From the NCBI GenBank assembly GCA_030629865.1, contig DAOVOC010000071.1, positions 1 to 5,136 of the forward strand: a DNA stretch of 5,136 nucleotides, read 5' to 3'. Made by a program: the position numbers and the translations under genes. The notes beneath the pieces were generated by a model. That model worked only from the letters and a program-made list of their open reading frames with translations, was not told where the DNA came from and did no database searches. The DNA comes from a bacterium. GTDB lineage: Bacteria > Babelota > Babeliae > Babelales > GCA-2401785. Shown piece by piece: positions 1 through 5,136 of this stretch (positions within the stretch are counted from its first letter, which is position 1; each line of letters starts with the position of its first letter).

Positions 1-1214
1 AAAGTTCAATGTTTTCTTCAATGATTATTCATGGTAAACCATGCGCAAAAACAATTTTGACGCACGGTTTTACTATTGATGAAAAACACAAAAAAATGTC
101 CAAGTCGATTGGCAATGTTATTGCGCCAGAAAGCGTTGCAAAGCGTTATGGGACAGATGTTTTGCGTCTTTGGGCAGCAGGAACAGATTTTGAACGTGAT
201 GTTGTTGTTTCTGATGATATTTTTAAAAATGTTGCAGAAGTGTTTCGTAAAATTCGTAACACGTGTCGATTTATGGTTTCGAATTTGTACGATTTTGCGC
301 CTCAAGTTGGTGTTGAAGTTAGTGAATTTAAAATTTTTGCAGGTAAAATTCCTGTTCTTCAGTTGAGCCCAGATTTTACAAGTTTACAACAAGAAGTAAC
401 CATTTCGGCGCTCGACCGTTTTATTCTTGGAAAAACTTTGCAGTTGAGTGACGAGATTCGTGCTGCGTACAGTGAATATCACTTTACTTCAATTGTTCAA
501 AAACTAAATTCATTTTGTACTCATGATTTGAGTGCGTGCTATTTGGATATTGTTAAAGATCGCCTTTATGTTGAAGCCAAAGATGGTGCGCTTAGAAAGT
601 CTGCGCAAAAAACATTAAGCATTGTTCTTGATATTATAACAAAACTTATGGCGCCAGTTCTTTCGTTTTTAGCAGAAGAAATTTCTGATCATTATCAAGG
701 TGATAAAAAAGATTCTATTCACGTTCAAAGCTTTGCTGATCGTGCACCTCTCGAACAAATGTTGGAGCGATGGGACGAAGCTTTTGTCAAACCACTTGAT
801 GATATTACAGAACATGATGCTACAAAACTTTGGCCATTGTTAGAACTTGTTAGAAGCGAAGTTTTAAGAGCGATTGAAGATCTTCGTGAAGTGGGGACGG
901 TAAAACATTCACTCGAGTCCAGTATCACTTTATTTATTGACGGTAACCTTGAAGACGGAGCATTTTTTTTGCGTCTTATAAAAGGGTTGGAGCATTGCGA
1001 GGGATTAAAGAGATTCTTTAAAGATTGGTTCATTATATCTGAGATTACATTTGCTGCATCAGAAGAAACCCTTCAGCCAACAGCTTTGCCGTGGCTTTTT
1101 GTTCAAGTTGAGCGTGCGTCGGGCATTAAGTGTCCACGTTGTTGGCACTGGGAAGAAAGTGGTGTTGGAAATGTAGATGGCTTGTGTGGCCGTTGCCAGA
1201 AATTGGTGTGTTAA
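1..1214 (+). CDS. ileS: Isoleucyl-tRNA synthetase, C-terminal part (5' truncated by window edge)
   Basis: Class I aminoacyl-tRNA synthetase that attaches isoleucine to tRNA-Ile in the cytoplasm. The frame is open to the left edge (codons from position 3 read Ser-Ser before the first Met at 9), so that Met is internal and the true start lies outside. About 403 codons are visible against roughly 900-950 for the family, so the Rossmann half with HIGH and the editing domain are missing. Numbering from Met-9: the LTHGF segment is at 17-21 and the catalytic KMSKS loop at 29-33 (bases 93-107). The family pattern DVVVSDDIF...RKIRNTCRFM follows at 64-89. The anticodon-binding helical domain spans about 133-230, with LDRF, DLSACYLDIVKDRLY and LMAPVLSFLAEEI. 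A C-terminal Cys4 zinc finger has C375, C378, C393 and C396 in CPRCWHW...CGRC. The gene ends at TAA 1212-1214. The signal peptidase gene lspA, a common downstream neighbour, is absent here. I see no terminator hairpin directly after the gene. Confidence 0.97.
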   Translation, partial: SSMFSSMIIHGKPCAKTILTHGFTIDEKHKKMSKSIGNVIAPESVAKRYGTDVLRLWAAGTDFERDVVVSDDIFKNVAEVFRKIRNTCRFMVSNLYDFAPQVGVEVSEFKIFAGKIPVLQLSPDFTSLQQEVTISALDRFILGKTLQLSDEIRAAYSEYHFTSIVQKLNSFCTHDLSACYLDIVKDRLYVEAKDGALRKSAQKTLSIVLDIITKLMAPVLSFLAEEISDHYQGDKKDSIHVQSFADRAPLEQMLERWDEAFVKPLDDITEHDATKLWPLLELVRSEVLRAIEDLREVGTVKHSLESSITLFIDGNLEDGAFFLRLIKGLEHCEGLKRFFKDWFIISEITFAASEETLQPTALPWLFVQVERASGIKCPRCWHWEESGVGNVDGLCGRCQKLVC

Positions 1215-1268
1215 TGCTTTGATCTTTAAATTCTACTTGTAATACGACTCTTTGTTGTTTGTTGCAGC

Positions 1269-1297
1269 TTGACAGATTTTAGTTGTAAGTGGATAAT
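1269..1297 (+). promoter_or_regulatory. Sigma70-type promoter for the Gly-rich protein gene
   Basis: A perfect -35 hexamer TTGACA lies at 1269-1274. Exactly 17 nt later comes GATAAT at 1292-1297, which is five of six to TATAAT. Transcription would start near 1304, giving a 5' leader of about 35 nt before the ATG at 1340. The site sits in the 125-bp spacer after ileS, so the small gene can be transcribed independently even if ileS reads through. Confidence 0.75.
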
Positions 1298-1339
1298 GAA
1301 TAAGGTCCTTAATAAATAAAATTTTACCAAGAGGTTATT

Positions 1340-1645
1340 ATGAAGAATTATAGGGTTTTAACGATTTTTGTTTGTTGTGGTTTATTAGTAGGAGGAATGA
1401 ATATGTTTGGAAAAGGTAGAGCTAGGGATGTTCCAGGAATGGGCCGTGGTCGTGGTGGTCAAGGTAGAGGAATGGGGCCTGGCAACGGTCAAGGTTGTCC
1501 TTTAGGAAATCATTCTGGTGGCGGTGCAAGTGTCGAATCGGCTTATCCTGGTAGAGGCTTAGGTTGTGGTGGTCAAGGTAGAGGAATGGGGCCTGGCAAA
1601 GGTCAAGGTTGTTCTTTAAAAGACCATTCTGGCAATAATAAGTAA
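1340..1645 (+). CDS. Small glycine-rich repeat protein, probably exported (unknown family)
   Basis: This 101-residue protein is one I do not recognise. Residues 1-23 look like a signal peptide: Lys2 and Arg5, then the hydrophobic run VLTIFVCCGLLVGG. Cys12 and Cys13 are not in a proper lipobox, so signal peptidase I export is likelier than a lipoprotein. The rest is very rich in Gly, with Arg, Gln and Met, and contains two 29-residue repeats (32-60 and 70-98, 22 identical positions). Each repeat holds GGQGRGMGPG and then a GQGC-x4-HSG block, so Cys53/His58 and Cys91/His96 form two C-x4-H pairs that might bind metal (inference). The style recalls small Gly/Met-rich metal-associated bacterial proteins such as DUF5320, but I cannot claim homology. 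The start has AGAGG at 1330-1334, 5 nt upstream. A second SD-like site favours Met22 at 1403 as an alternative start. A near-consensus promoter precedes the gene and a strong terminator follows it, so it is probably monocistronic. It is clearly coding, because the repeats are kept in frame at the protein level. Confidence 0.85.
   Translation: MKNYRVLTIFVCCGLLVGGMNMFGKGRARDVPGMGRGRGGQGRGMGPGNGQGCPLGNHSGGGASVESAYPGRGLGCGGQGRGMGPGKGQGCSLKDHSGNNK
1389..1395 (+). promoter_or_regulatory. Internal Shine-Dalgarno-like TAGGAGG before Met22
   Basis: TAGGAGG lies inside the Gly-rich gene, where it also encodes Val-Gly-Gly. It sits 7 nt before the in-frame ATG at 1403 and only 1 nt before the ATG at 1397. 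It is a better SD match than AGAGG upstream of the annotated start. Use of the ATG at 1403 would give an 80-residue product without the signal-like segment. Whether this is real initiation or a by-product of Gly codons cannot be decided from one sequence. Confidence 0.3.
1433..1633 (+). repeat. Two in-frame direct repeats (87 bp each, period 114 bp)
   Basis: The copies are 1433-1519 and 1547-1633, separated by 27 bp and matching the 29-residue protein repeats. The best-conserved core is 1452-1518 against 1566-1632, with six mismatches in 67 positions. The first 34 bases of that core are identical (1452-1485 and 1566-1599). The period of 114 bp is 38 codons, so gain or loss of one unit would keep the frame. 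Confidence 0.9.
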
Positions 1646-1665
1646 GACTATAGATAAAATTGTTT

Positions 1666-1708
1666 ACACACGGTTTGAAGTTTATGTATTCAAGCCGTGT
1701 GTTTTTTT
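1666..1708 (+). terminator. Rho-independent terminator after the Gly-rich gene
   Basis: The left arm 1666-1679 (ACACACGGTTTGAA) pairs with the right arm 1689-1702 (TTCAAGCCGTGTGT). The stem has 14 pairs, 13 Watson-Crick and one T-G wobble. The loop is 9 nt, and seven T residues follow at 1702-1708. It begins 20 bp after the stop codon and separates the small gene from cmk. The opposite side has no comparable T tract for the minus strand, so it looks unidirectional. Confidence 0.92.
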
Positions 1709-1730
1709 ATAATTTTGCTATAGATATGAT
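1708..1730 (+). promoter_or_regulatory. Possible -10 elements for cmk
   Basis: TATAAT at 1708-1713 is a perfect -10 hexamer that overlaps the end of the terminator T tract. TATGAT at 1725-1730 is a second candidate. Neither has a convincing -35: the hexamers 17 nt upstream are TGTATT and TTTTTT. A promoter is expected here, because the terminator isolates cmk from the upstream unit, but the exact one is uncertain. Confidence 0.35.
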
Positions 1731-1768
1731 TGTGTTTTTTGTATATGGAATAGGTTGGGGAAGAATGC

Positions 1769-2419
1769 ATGATTATTACGATTGACGGACCTGCAGGAAG
1801 CGGGAAAAGTACTGTTGCCGATGCGGTTGCAGAAAAACTTGGTGTGCATCACATGCAAACAGGGCTGCTTTATCGTGCTGCGGCGTATATTTTGCATGGT
1901 AAAAATTATCGCTTTGACCAAATTGCAGAAATGTTAAAAAAAATTGAATATCGTGTTAACGGTGGCGACAGAGCTGTGGTTGCAGTTGATGGTGTGGATA
2001 TTACAGAAAAACTTTCTCATGCAGAGTTTTCTCAGCCTGCATCGATTATAAGTGCGATTCCGGAGGTGCGAGAAGCATTATTGCCTGTCCAAAAGAATGT
2101 TGGGGAAAATTATGACATTGTCGCTGATGGTCGCGACTGTGGAAGCGTTGTGTTTCCAGATGCTGATATTAAAATTTTTCTGACCGCTTTGGCAGAAGAG
2201 CGTGCAAAAAGGATTATGAATGATCCTAAGCGAAAAAGGCAAAATTTAACATTTGAAGAAGTTCTTGCAGATGTTCTTGAGCGAGACGAGAGAGACAAAA
2301 ACAGATCTGTGGCACCGCTAATTATTCCTAAGGATGCCATCGTTGTAGACAATTCAACCTTTTTGTCGCCCGAAGAAACGGTACAGAAGATTCTTGATGT
2401 GATTGGCGAAAGCGTTTAG
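1769..2419 (+). CDS. cmk: Cytidylate kinase (CMP/dCMP kinase)
   Basis: Cytoplasmic nucleoside monophosphate kinase that transfers phosphate from ATP to CMP or dCMP, feeding CTP and dCTP pools. At 216 residues it is close to the usual 220-230. Visible motifs in order are: the P-loop GPAGSGKST at 7-15; TGLLYR at 31-36, the family TGxxYR for nucleotide-monophosphate binding; GRDCGSVVFPDADIKIFLTA at 121-140, the Cmk signature (GRDIGT in many members, here Cys124 and Ser126); and the lid and base-binding region RDERDKNRSVAPL at 172-184, followed by DAIVVDNS at 189-196. The start at 1769 follows GGGGAAG at 1757-1763 with 5 nt spacing and places the P-loop at the normal distance. An overlapping ATG at 1765 opens only a six-codon frame. 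The gene stands alone after a terminator. Its TAG at 2417-2419 overlaps the stop of the convergent large gene. No key residue appears to be missing. Confidence 0.97.
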   Translation: MIITIDGPAGSGKSTVADAVAEKLGVHHMQTGLLYRAAAYILHGKNYRFDQIAEMLKKIEYRVNGGDRAVVAVDGVDITEKLSHAEFSQPASIISAIPEVREALLPVQKNVGENYDIVADGRDCGSVVFPDADIKIFLTALAEERAKRIMNDPKRKRQNLTFEEVLADVLERDERDKNRSVAPLIIPKDAIVVDNSTFLSPEETVQKILDVIGESV

Positions 2420-5115
2420 TCTCCGCCTGATTTCTTACCCGTTATGAATTTCTTGGTTTCTTCTCCGGCTGCGTTTTTGATCCAGTTCTGAAATTTTTCT
2501 GGAAGCCATTTCCAAACTGTAGTGCGAACCGCTTCAGTGCTTGTCCAAAGGCCAACTGCGGCAACAGCGGCGGAGCCACCAATTAGTTTGGCAGTGTCTT
2601 TGATGCGTTGCCAAACAGGTATTTGTGCAGCTTGTTTTTGATCTGCAGCTTGTTGCTCAGTTCCTTTTGTTGGTTCTTGCGCTGGCATCGACCAGATAAG
2701 TCTTGCTCTTTCAATCGCGTCGGCGAGTTGTGCTTGCACTTGAGGTAGTGGTTCTATGCCTTCATCACCACCAGTGACTAGGTTTGTAATTTTGTTAATC
2801 GCGGCACCAGGAATTCCGGCAACAGTACCAAGAGCATTTTTCGCTTTACGTAATATCCAGCCGCCAACCCCTTCATCTTTGGATTGTTTTTCCTCAACCC
2901 TTTTTGTGGCAAGCTTTTCAACGTTTTCTGTAAGTGATTTTAAGAGATTGTTAAGTTCTTCTCCGTTTAGTTGTCGTAGTTTTTTTTCAGCTTCTTGTAG
3001 GTAATAGTCTATAAATGCCTTACTTCCCTTTTCTGCCGTAAAGTGGACTTTATTTGTTATTTTTGTTGGATAAAGCAAGCGAATATCAAATCCAATATTT
3101 GTGAAGGCTTGGCATGTGGCAAGAACATTTTTGTACACCGTTCGTTGATGCTTTTCAACGACAGTTTTTAGTGCAGCTTTTCTGCGTTCTTCGCCACTTT
3201 CTTTGTTATTAATTTGGCTTATTTGTTCAAGCTCTTTTATAACACTTGCAAATTTTGGATCCAATTTTGCTATTCCATTTTTTATGATAGCGAAAACTGA
3301 CTGAAAGCGTGCATTTTCAAATGCTTGAAGTTTAGTGTTAAAAGTTTCTGCAGTGAATTTGTCTGTTGAGTTTTTTGAACCACCAAGTTGTTGTTCGACA
3401 GTTTCTGCAAATTTTTGCAGTTGTGTGATTTTTTTTTGATTGTCTTCAAGGGTTTTTTGTATAGTTTCGACAAGCTTTTTGTTGAATGCTGCAAGCCCTT
3501 TTTCATTAAATTGTTGTTTCGATTCAAAAATATTCTTGATTAGCTTTAGCGTATCAGTGCTTTCTTCTCGCCATGGAATAGTCCGTAGAATCTTTGTATT
3601 CCCTCCTTCGAGTATGAGAGGCATAAAGTTTGTTTCGCAGTGGTAATACATTTTTACGATTCCTGGAACGAGATTTTTGAGTAGTTGTTCGTATTTGGCA
3701 ATAACGCGCGCATCAACGTTGTCCGCAGCTTTCTTCTTTGCTTTTTTACCAGCTTTCTTGTCTAATTTGTCTTTTATTTTTTTGCGATAGAGCCGTTGTT
3801 CTGCGGCGATTATGTCTTCTGTTAGGCGAGCGAAGTTAATGCTTGTGATAGCAAGTGTAATACCAGGAAAATATTCAGCTTCTGGCTGAAACCAAAAATC
3901 ACTTTTACCAATTTTTATAATTGTTTTTATGTTGTCATTTTCTAGAAGGCTTTGAATAAGCTCATTAAGTGGGATTGTTTCGGCATCGTCTGCTTTTTTG
4001 TCGCCACCCCAGTAAGGAGCGTTATCAGAGGTTCCTGTGGTTGGGCTATTATCTTCTGGTATGTCTTGCCAGTCTTCGTAGTCATCTCCATAGTCTTGAT
4101 ATCCACCGTTTCTTCCGCCACGTCTTGAAGGATGAATTGGGCTATAATTACTATCTCGCCCCCCGCCGCTGTAGCCTGGCATCCAATCTTTGCTGCTTAT
4201 TCGAGTATTTTTTAGCTTTTTTCGTTGTTCCTCTATCCTTTGCCAGATTTCTTGCTTTTTTTTTTCCACCTCTTGGCGAACTTCCGGGCTTGTGACTACT
4301 GACTCTGTCTTTTCCATTATATCTTTGAGTTTTACATTACTTATGGTTGTTAATTGTTTGATAATGTTTTCTCGTGCAGTGAATGAAAGCGTTTTTAAGG
4401 GCTGTTCTGAATGTTTTTTTAATGAGCTTTCCATAAGATATGCATCGATATCTTCTTCCGTAGAATCGGGTGTCAGAACTTTTGCTAGTTTTTCTTCGTC
4501 TTCTGTTTCTCCGTGAAGCGCAGGAATTGTTTGTTCTATTTCTTGTAGGGCTTCAGCTTGTTTTGCAATTGCTTCACGTAGAGGAGTGTTTTTTGATGTG
4601 AAGAGGTGGCGCTGATATAGCTTCTTACTGCTTAAAATTCCGAATGAAATTTTTAGTTTTGTAATGTCCTTTTCGAGAAATTGTAGTTTGTCTTGTGCTT
4701 CTATTCCCAAAGCAAAGCTATTTATTTTTCCCATTATGCGGTTAAGCGAAGAAATTATTGCTCCGATGTAATAGTGAAAAGCATCCCACTTATCTTGAGG
4801 CAACTGGATTTTTTCGTCTTCTTGCTTTGCCTCTGGTGTTGGCTCTAAAAAGTCTCGTTTTAAATCCCCTGTTGTGGAAACGATGGTTACATCTTTGGGC
4901 CCAACTAATTTTGCATCTTTTTTTTCTAATGGTTTGTCTGTTCCACTTTCTTTTTCTTTTTGATTATCTTCTTGTTTTTGAAATGCTTTTTCAAATTCTT
5001 TTGCTTGAGCTTCGATTTGTTTCATTGCCATTTTATACGCACGTTCGGTACGAATTGGACGCGGCTTGTAGTCCAACAAAAGCTTATCGTATGCGTTCAT
5101 AGTTAAAGTGGACAT
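2416..5115 (-). CDS. Large multi-segment protein of unknown function, 899 residues
   Basis: I do not recognise this protein as a whole. There is no N-terminal signal peptide and no long transmembrane helix, so it is probably cytoplasmic or secreted by a non-Sec route. Regions: residues 8-38 (YKPRPIRTERAY...) resemble the first residues of HigA-like COG5499 antitoxins, but no helix-turn-helix is evident after them. Residues 40-105 are charged and disordered-looking. Residues 108-305 look mainly helical and end in a charged coiled-coil-like stretch (about 279-303). Residues 311-372 form a Gly/Tyr/Asp/Ser-rich linker with RRGGRNGG. Residues 380-440 look more globular. A Lys-rich patch lies at 444-463. 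Residues 470-740 are helical and contain a Gln/Lys-rich coiled-coil-like stretch (about 541-578). Residues 749-899 contain Gly/Ala-rich and Trp-containing amphipathic stretches, with a short hydrophobic run at 844-857. The start is chosen because AAAGGAG lies 10 nt upstream; Met6 would be too far from it. The long uninterrupted frame and good SD make coding certain. The TAA at 2416-2418 overlaps the cmk stop. Confidence 0.93.
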   Translation of the reverse strand: MSTLTMNAYDKLLLDYKPRPIRTERAYKMAMKQIEAQAKEFEKAFQKQEDNQKEKESGTDKPLEKKDAKLVGPKDVTIVSTTGDLKRDFLEPTPEAKQEDEKIQLPQDKWDAFHYYIGAIISSLNRIMGKINSFALGIEAQDKLQFLEKDITKLKISFGILSSKKLYQRHLFTSKNTPLREAIAKQAEALQEIEQTIPALHGETEDEEKLAKVLTPDSTEEDIDAYLMESSLKKHSEQPLKTLSFTARENIIKQLTTISNVKLKDIMEKTESVVTSPEVRQEVEKKKQEIWQRIEEQRKKLKNTRISSKDWMPGYSGGGRDSNYSPIHPSRRGGRNGGYQDYGDDYEDWQDIPEDNSPTTGTSDNAPYWGGDKKADDAETIPLNELIQSLLENDNIKTIIKIGKSDFWFQPEAEYFPGITLAITSINFARLTEDIIAAEQRLYRKKIKDKLDKKAGKKAKKKAADNVDARVIAKYEQLLKNLVPGIVKMYYHCETNFMPLILEGGNTKILRTIPWREESTDTLKLIKNIFESKQQFNEKGLAAFNKKLVETIQKTLEDNQKKITQLQKFAETVEQQLGGSKNSTDKFTAETFNTKLQAFENARFQSVFAIIKNGIAKLDPKFASVIKELEQISQINNKESGEERRKAALKTVVEKHQRTVYKNVLATCQAFTNIGFDIRLLYPTKITNKVHFTAEKGSKAFIDYYLQEAEKKLRQLNGEELNNLLKSLTENVEKLATKRVEEKQSKDEGVGGWILRKAKNALGTVAGIPGAAINKITNLVTGGDEGIEPLPQVQAQLADAIERARLIWSMPAQEPTKGTEQQAADQKQAAQIPVWQRIKDTAKLIGGSAAVAAVGLWTSTEAVRTTVWKWLPEKFQNWIKNAAGEETKKFITGKKSGGD

Positions 5116-5125
5116 TATTCACAGG

Positions 5126-5132
5126 CTCCTTT
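5126..5132 (-). promoter_or_regulatory. Shine-Dalgarno site of the 899-residue gene
   Basis: Read on the minus strand, 5132 to 5126 is AAAGGAG, part of GGAAAGGAG (5134-5126), with 10 nt before the ATG at 5115-5113. It selects that ATG over the in-frame ATG five codons downstream. The promoter must lie beyond the right edge of the window. Confidence 0.8.
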
Positions 5133-5136
5133 CCAC

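Noticed and set aside
9..11. ATG at 9 as the true start of the ileS fragment
   Set aside because: The frame stays open to the window edge and the protein begins in the middle of the conserved catalytic domain just before KMSKS, so this is an internal Met of a truncated gene, not a start.
76..366. Other open frames overlapping ileS on both strands (18-305 minus, 76-366 plus, 725-1033 minus)
   Set aside because: They overlap a gene with clear conserved motifs in another frame and encode no recognisable sequence; they are shadows of ileS.
1240..1250. TAATACGACTC, identical to the first 11 bases of the T7 RNA polymerase promoter
   Set aside because: The following bases are TTTGTTG, so the TATAG part that T7 polymerase needs near the start site is missing, and no phage or cloning-vector sequence is nearby. 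It is best read as a chance match.
1345..1379. Lipoprotein signal around Cys12/Cys13 of the Gly-rich protein
   Set aside because: The residues before Cys (Ile-Phe-Val) do not fit a lipobox, which needs a small residue just before Cys, and cleavage there would leave too short a hydrophobic core.
1765..1785. Six-codon frame starting at the ATG at 1765, overlapping the cmk start, as a leader peptide
   Set aside because: It is very short, has no regulatory codon run or attenuator hairpin, and is explained by the sequence ATGCATGA around the real start.
3969..4516. Plus-strand open frames of 108 codons opposite the large gene
   Set aside because: They lie wholly antisense to the well-supported 899-codon gene, have Phe/Leu/Ser-rich compositions expected from reversing Lys/Glu/Gln-rich codons, and show no recognisable motif.

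Overview
This 5136-base window is AT-rich bacterial chromosomal DNA. It holds two recognisable housekeeping genes (the 3' part of ileS, and cmk) and two genes I cannot assign to a known family: a small secreted-looking glycine-rich repeat protein and an 899-residue soluble-looking protein. All reading frames fit the standard genetic code. The base composition, the bacterial-type IleS with a C-terminal zinc finger, and the large family-less Lys/Gln/Glu-rich protein would suit a small-genome, host-associated bacterium such as a member of Candidatus Dependentiae (TM6). That placement is a guess from general resemblance and nothing in the window proves it.

Layout. Positions 1-1214 (+): ileS, cut by the left edge, running from just before the KMSKS loop through the anticodon-binding domain to the Cys4 zinc finger. 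Positions 1215-1339: a spacer with a near-consensus sigma70 promoter (TTGACA, 17 nt, GATAAT). Positions 1340-1645 (+): a 101-residue Gly-rich protein with a signal-like N-terminus and two 29-residue repeats, each carrying a C-x4-H pair. It is closed by a strong rho-independent terminator at 1666-1708. Positions 1769-2419 (+): cmk, complete. Positions 2416-5115 (-): the 899-codon gene, convergent with cmk, with the two stop codons overlapping. Its strong Shine-Dalgarno lies at the right edge of the window and its promoter lies outside.

How the genes relate. IleS charges tRNA-Ile and Cmk phosphorylates CMP/dCMP, so both are core functions. The small Gly-rich gene between them looks like an independent, probably well-expressed unit, because it has its own promoter and terminator. 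The large minus-strand gene is the main unknown. It has a short N-terminal motif resembling the start of HigA-family (COG5499) antitoxins, then charged helical regions, a Gly/Tyr/Asp-rich linker with RGG-like steps, a Lys-rich patch, and a C-terminal part with short hydrophobic and Trp-containing amphipathic stretches. No mobile elements, tRNAs, rRNAs or CRISPR arrays were seen.
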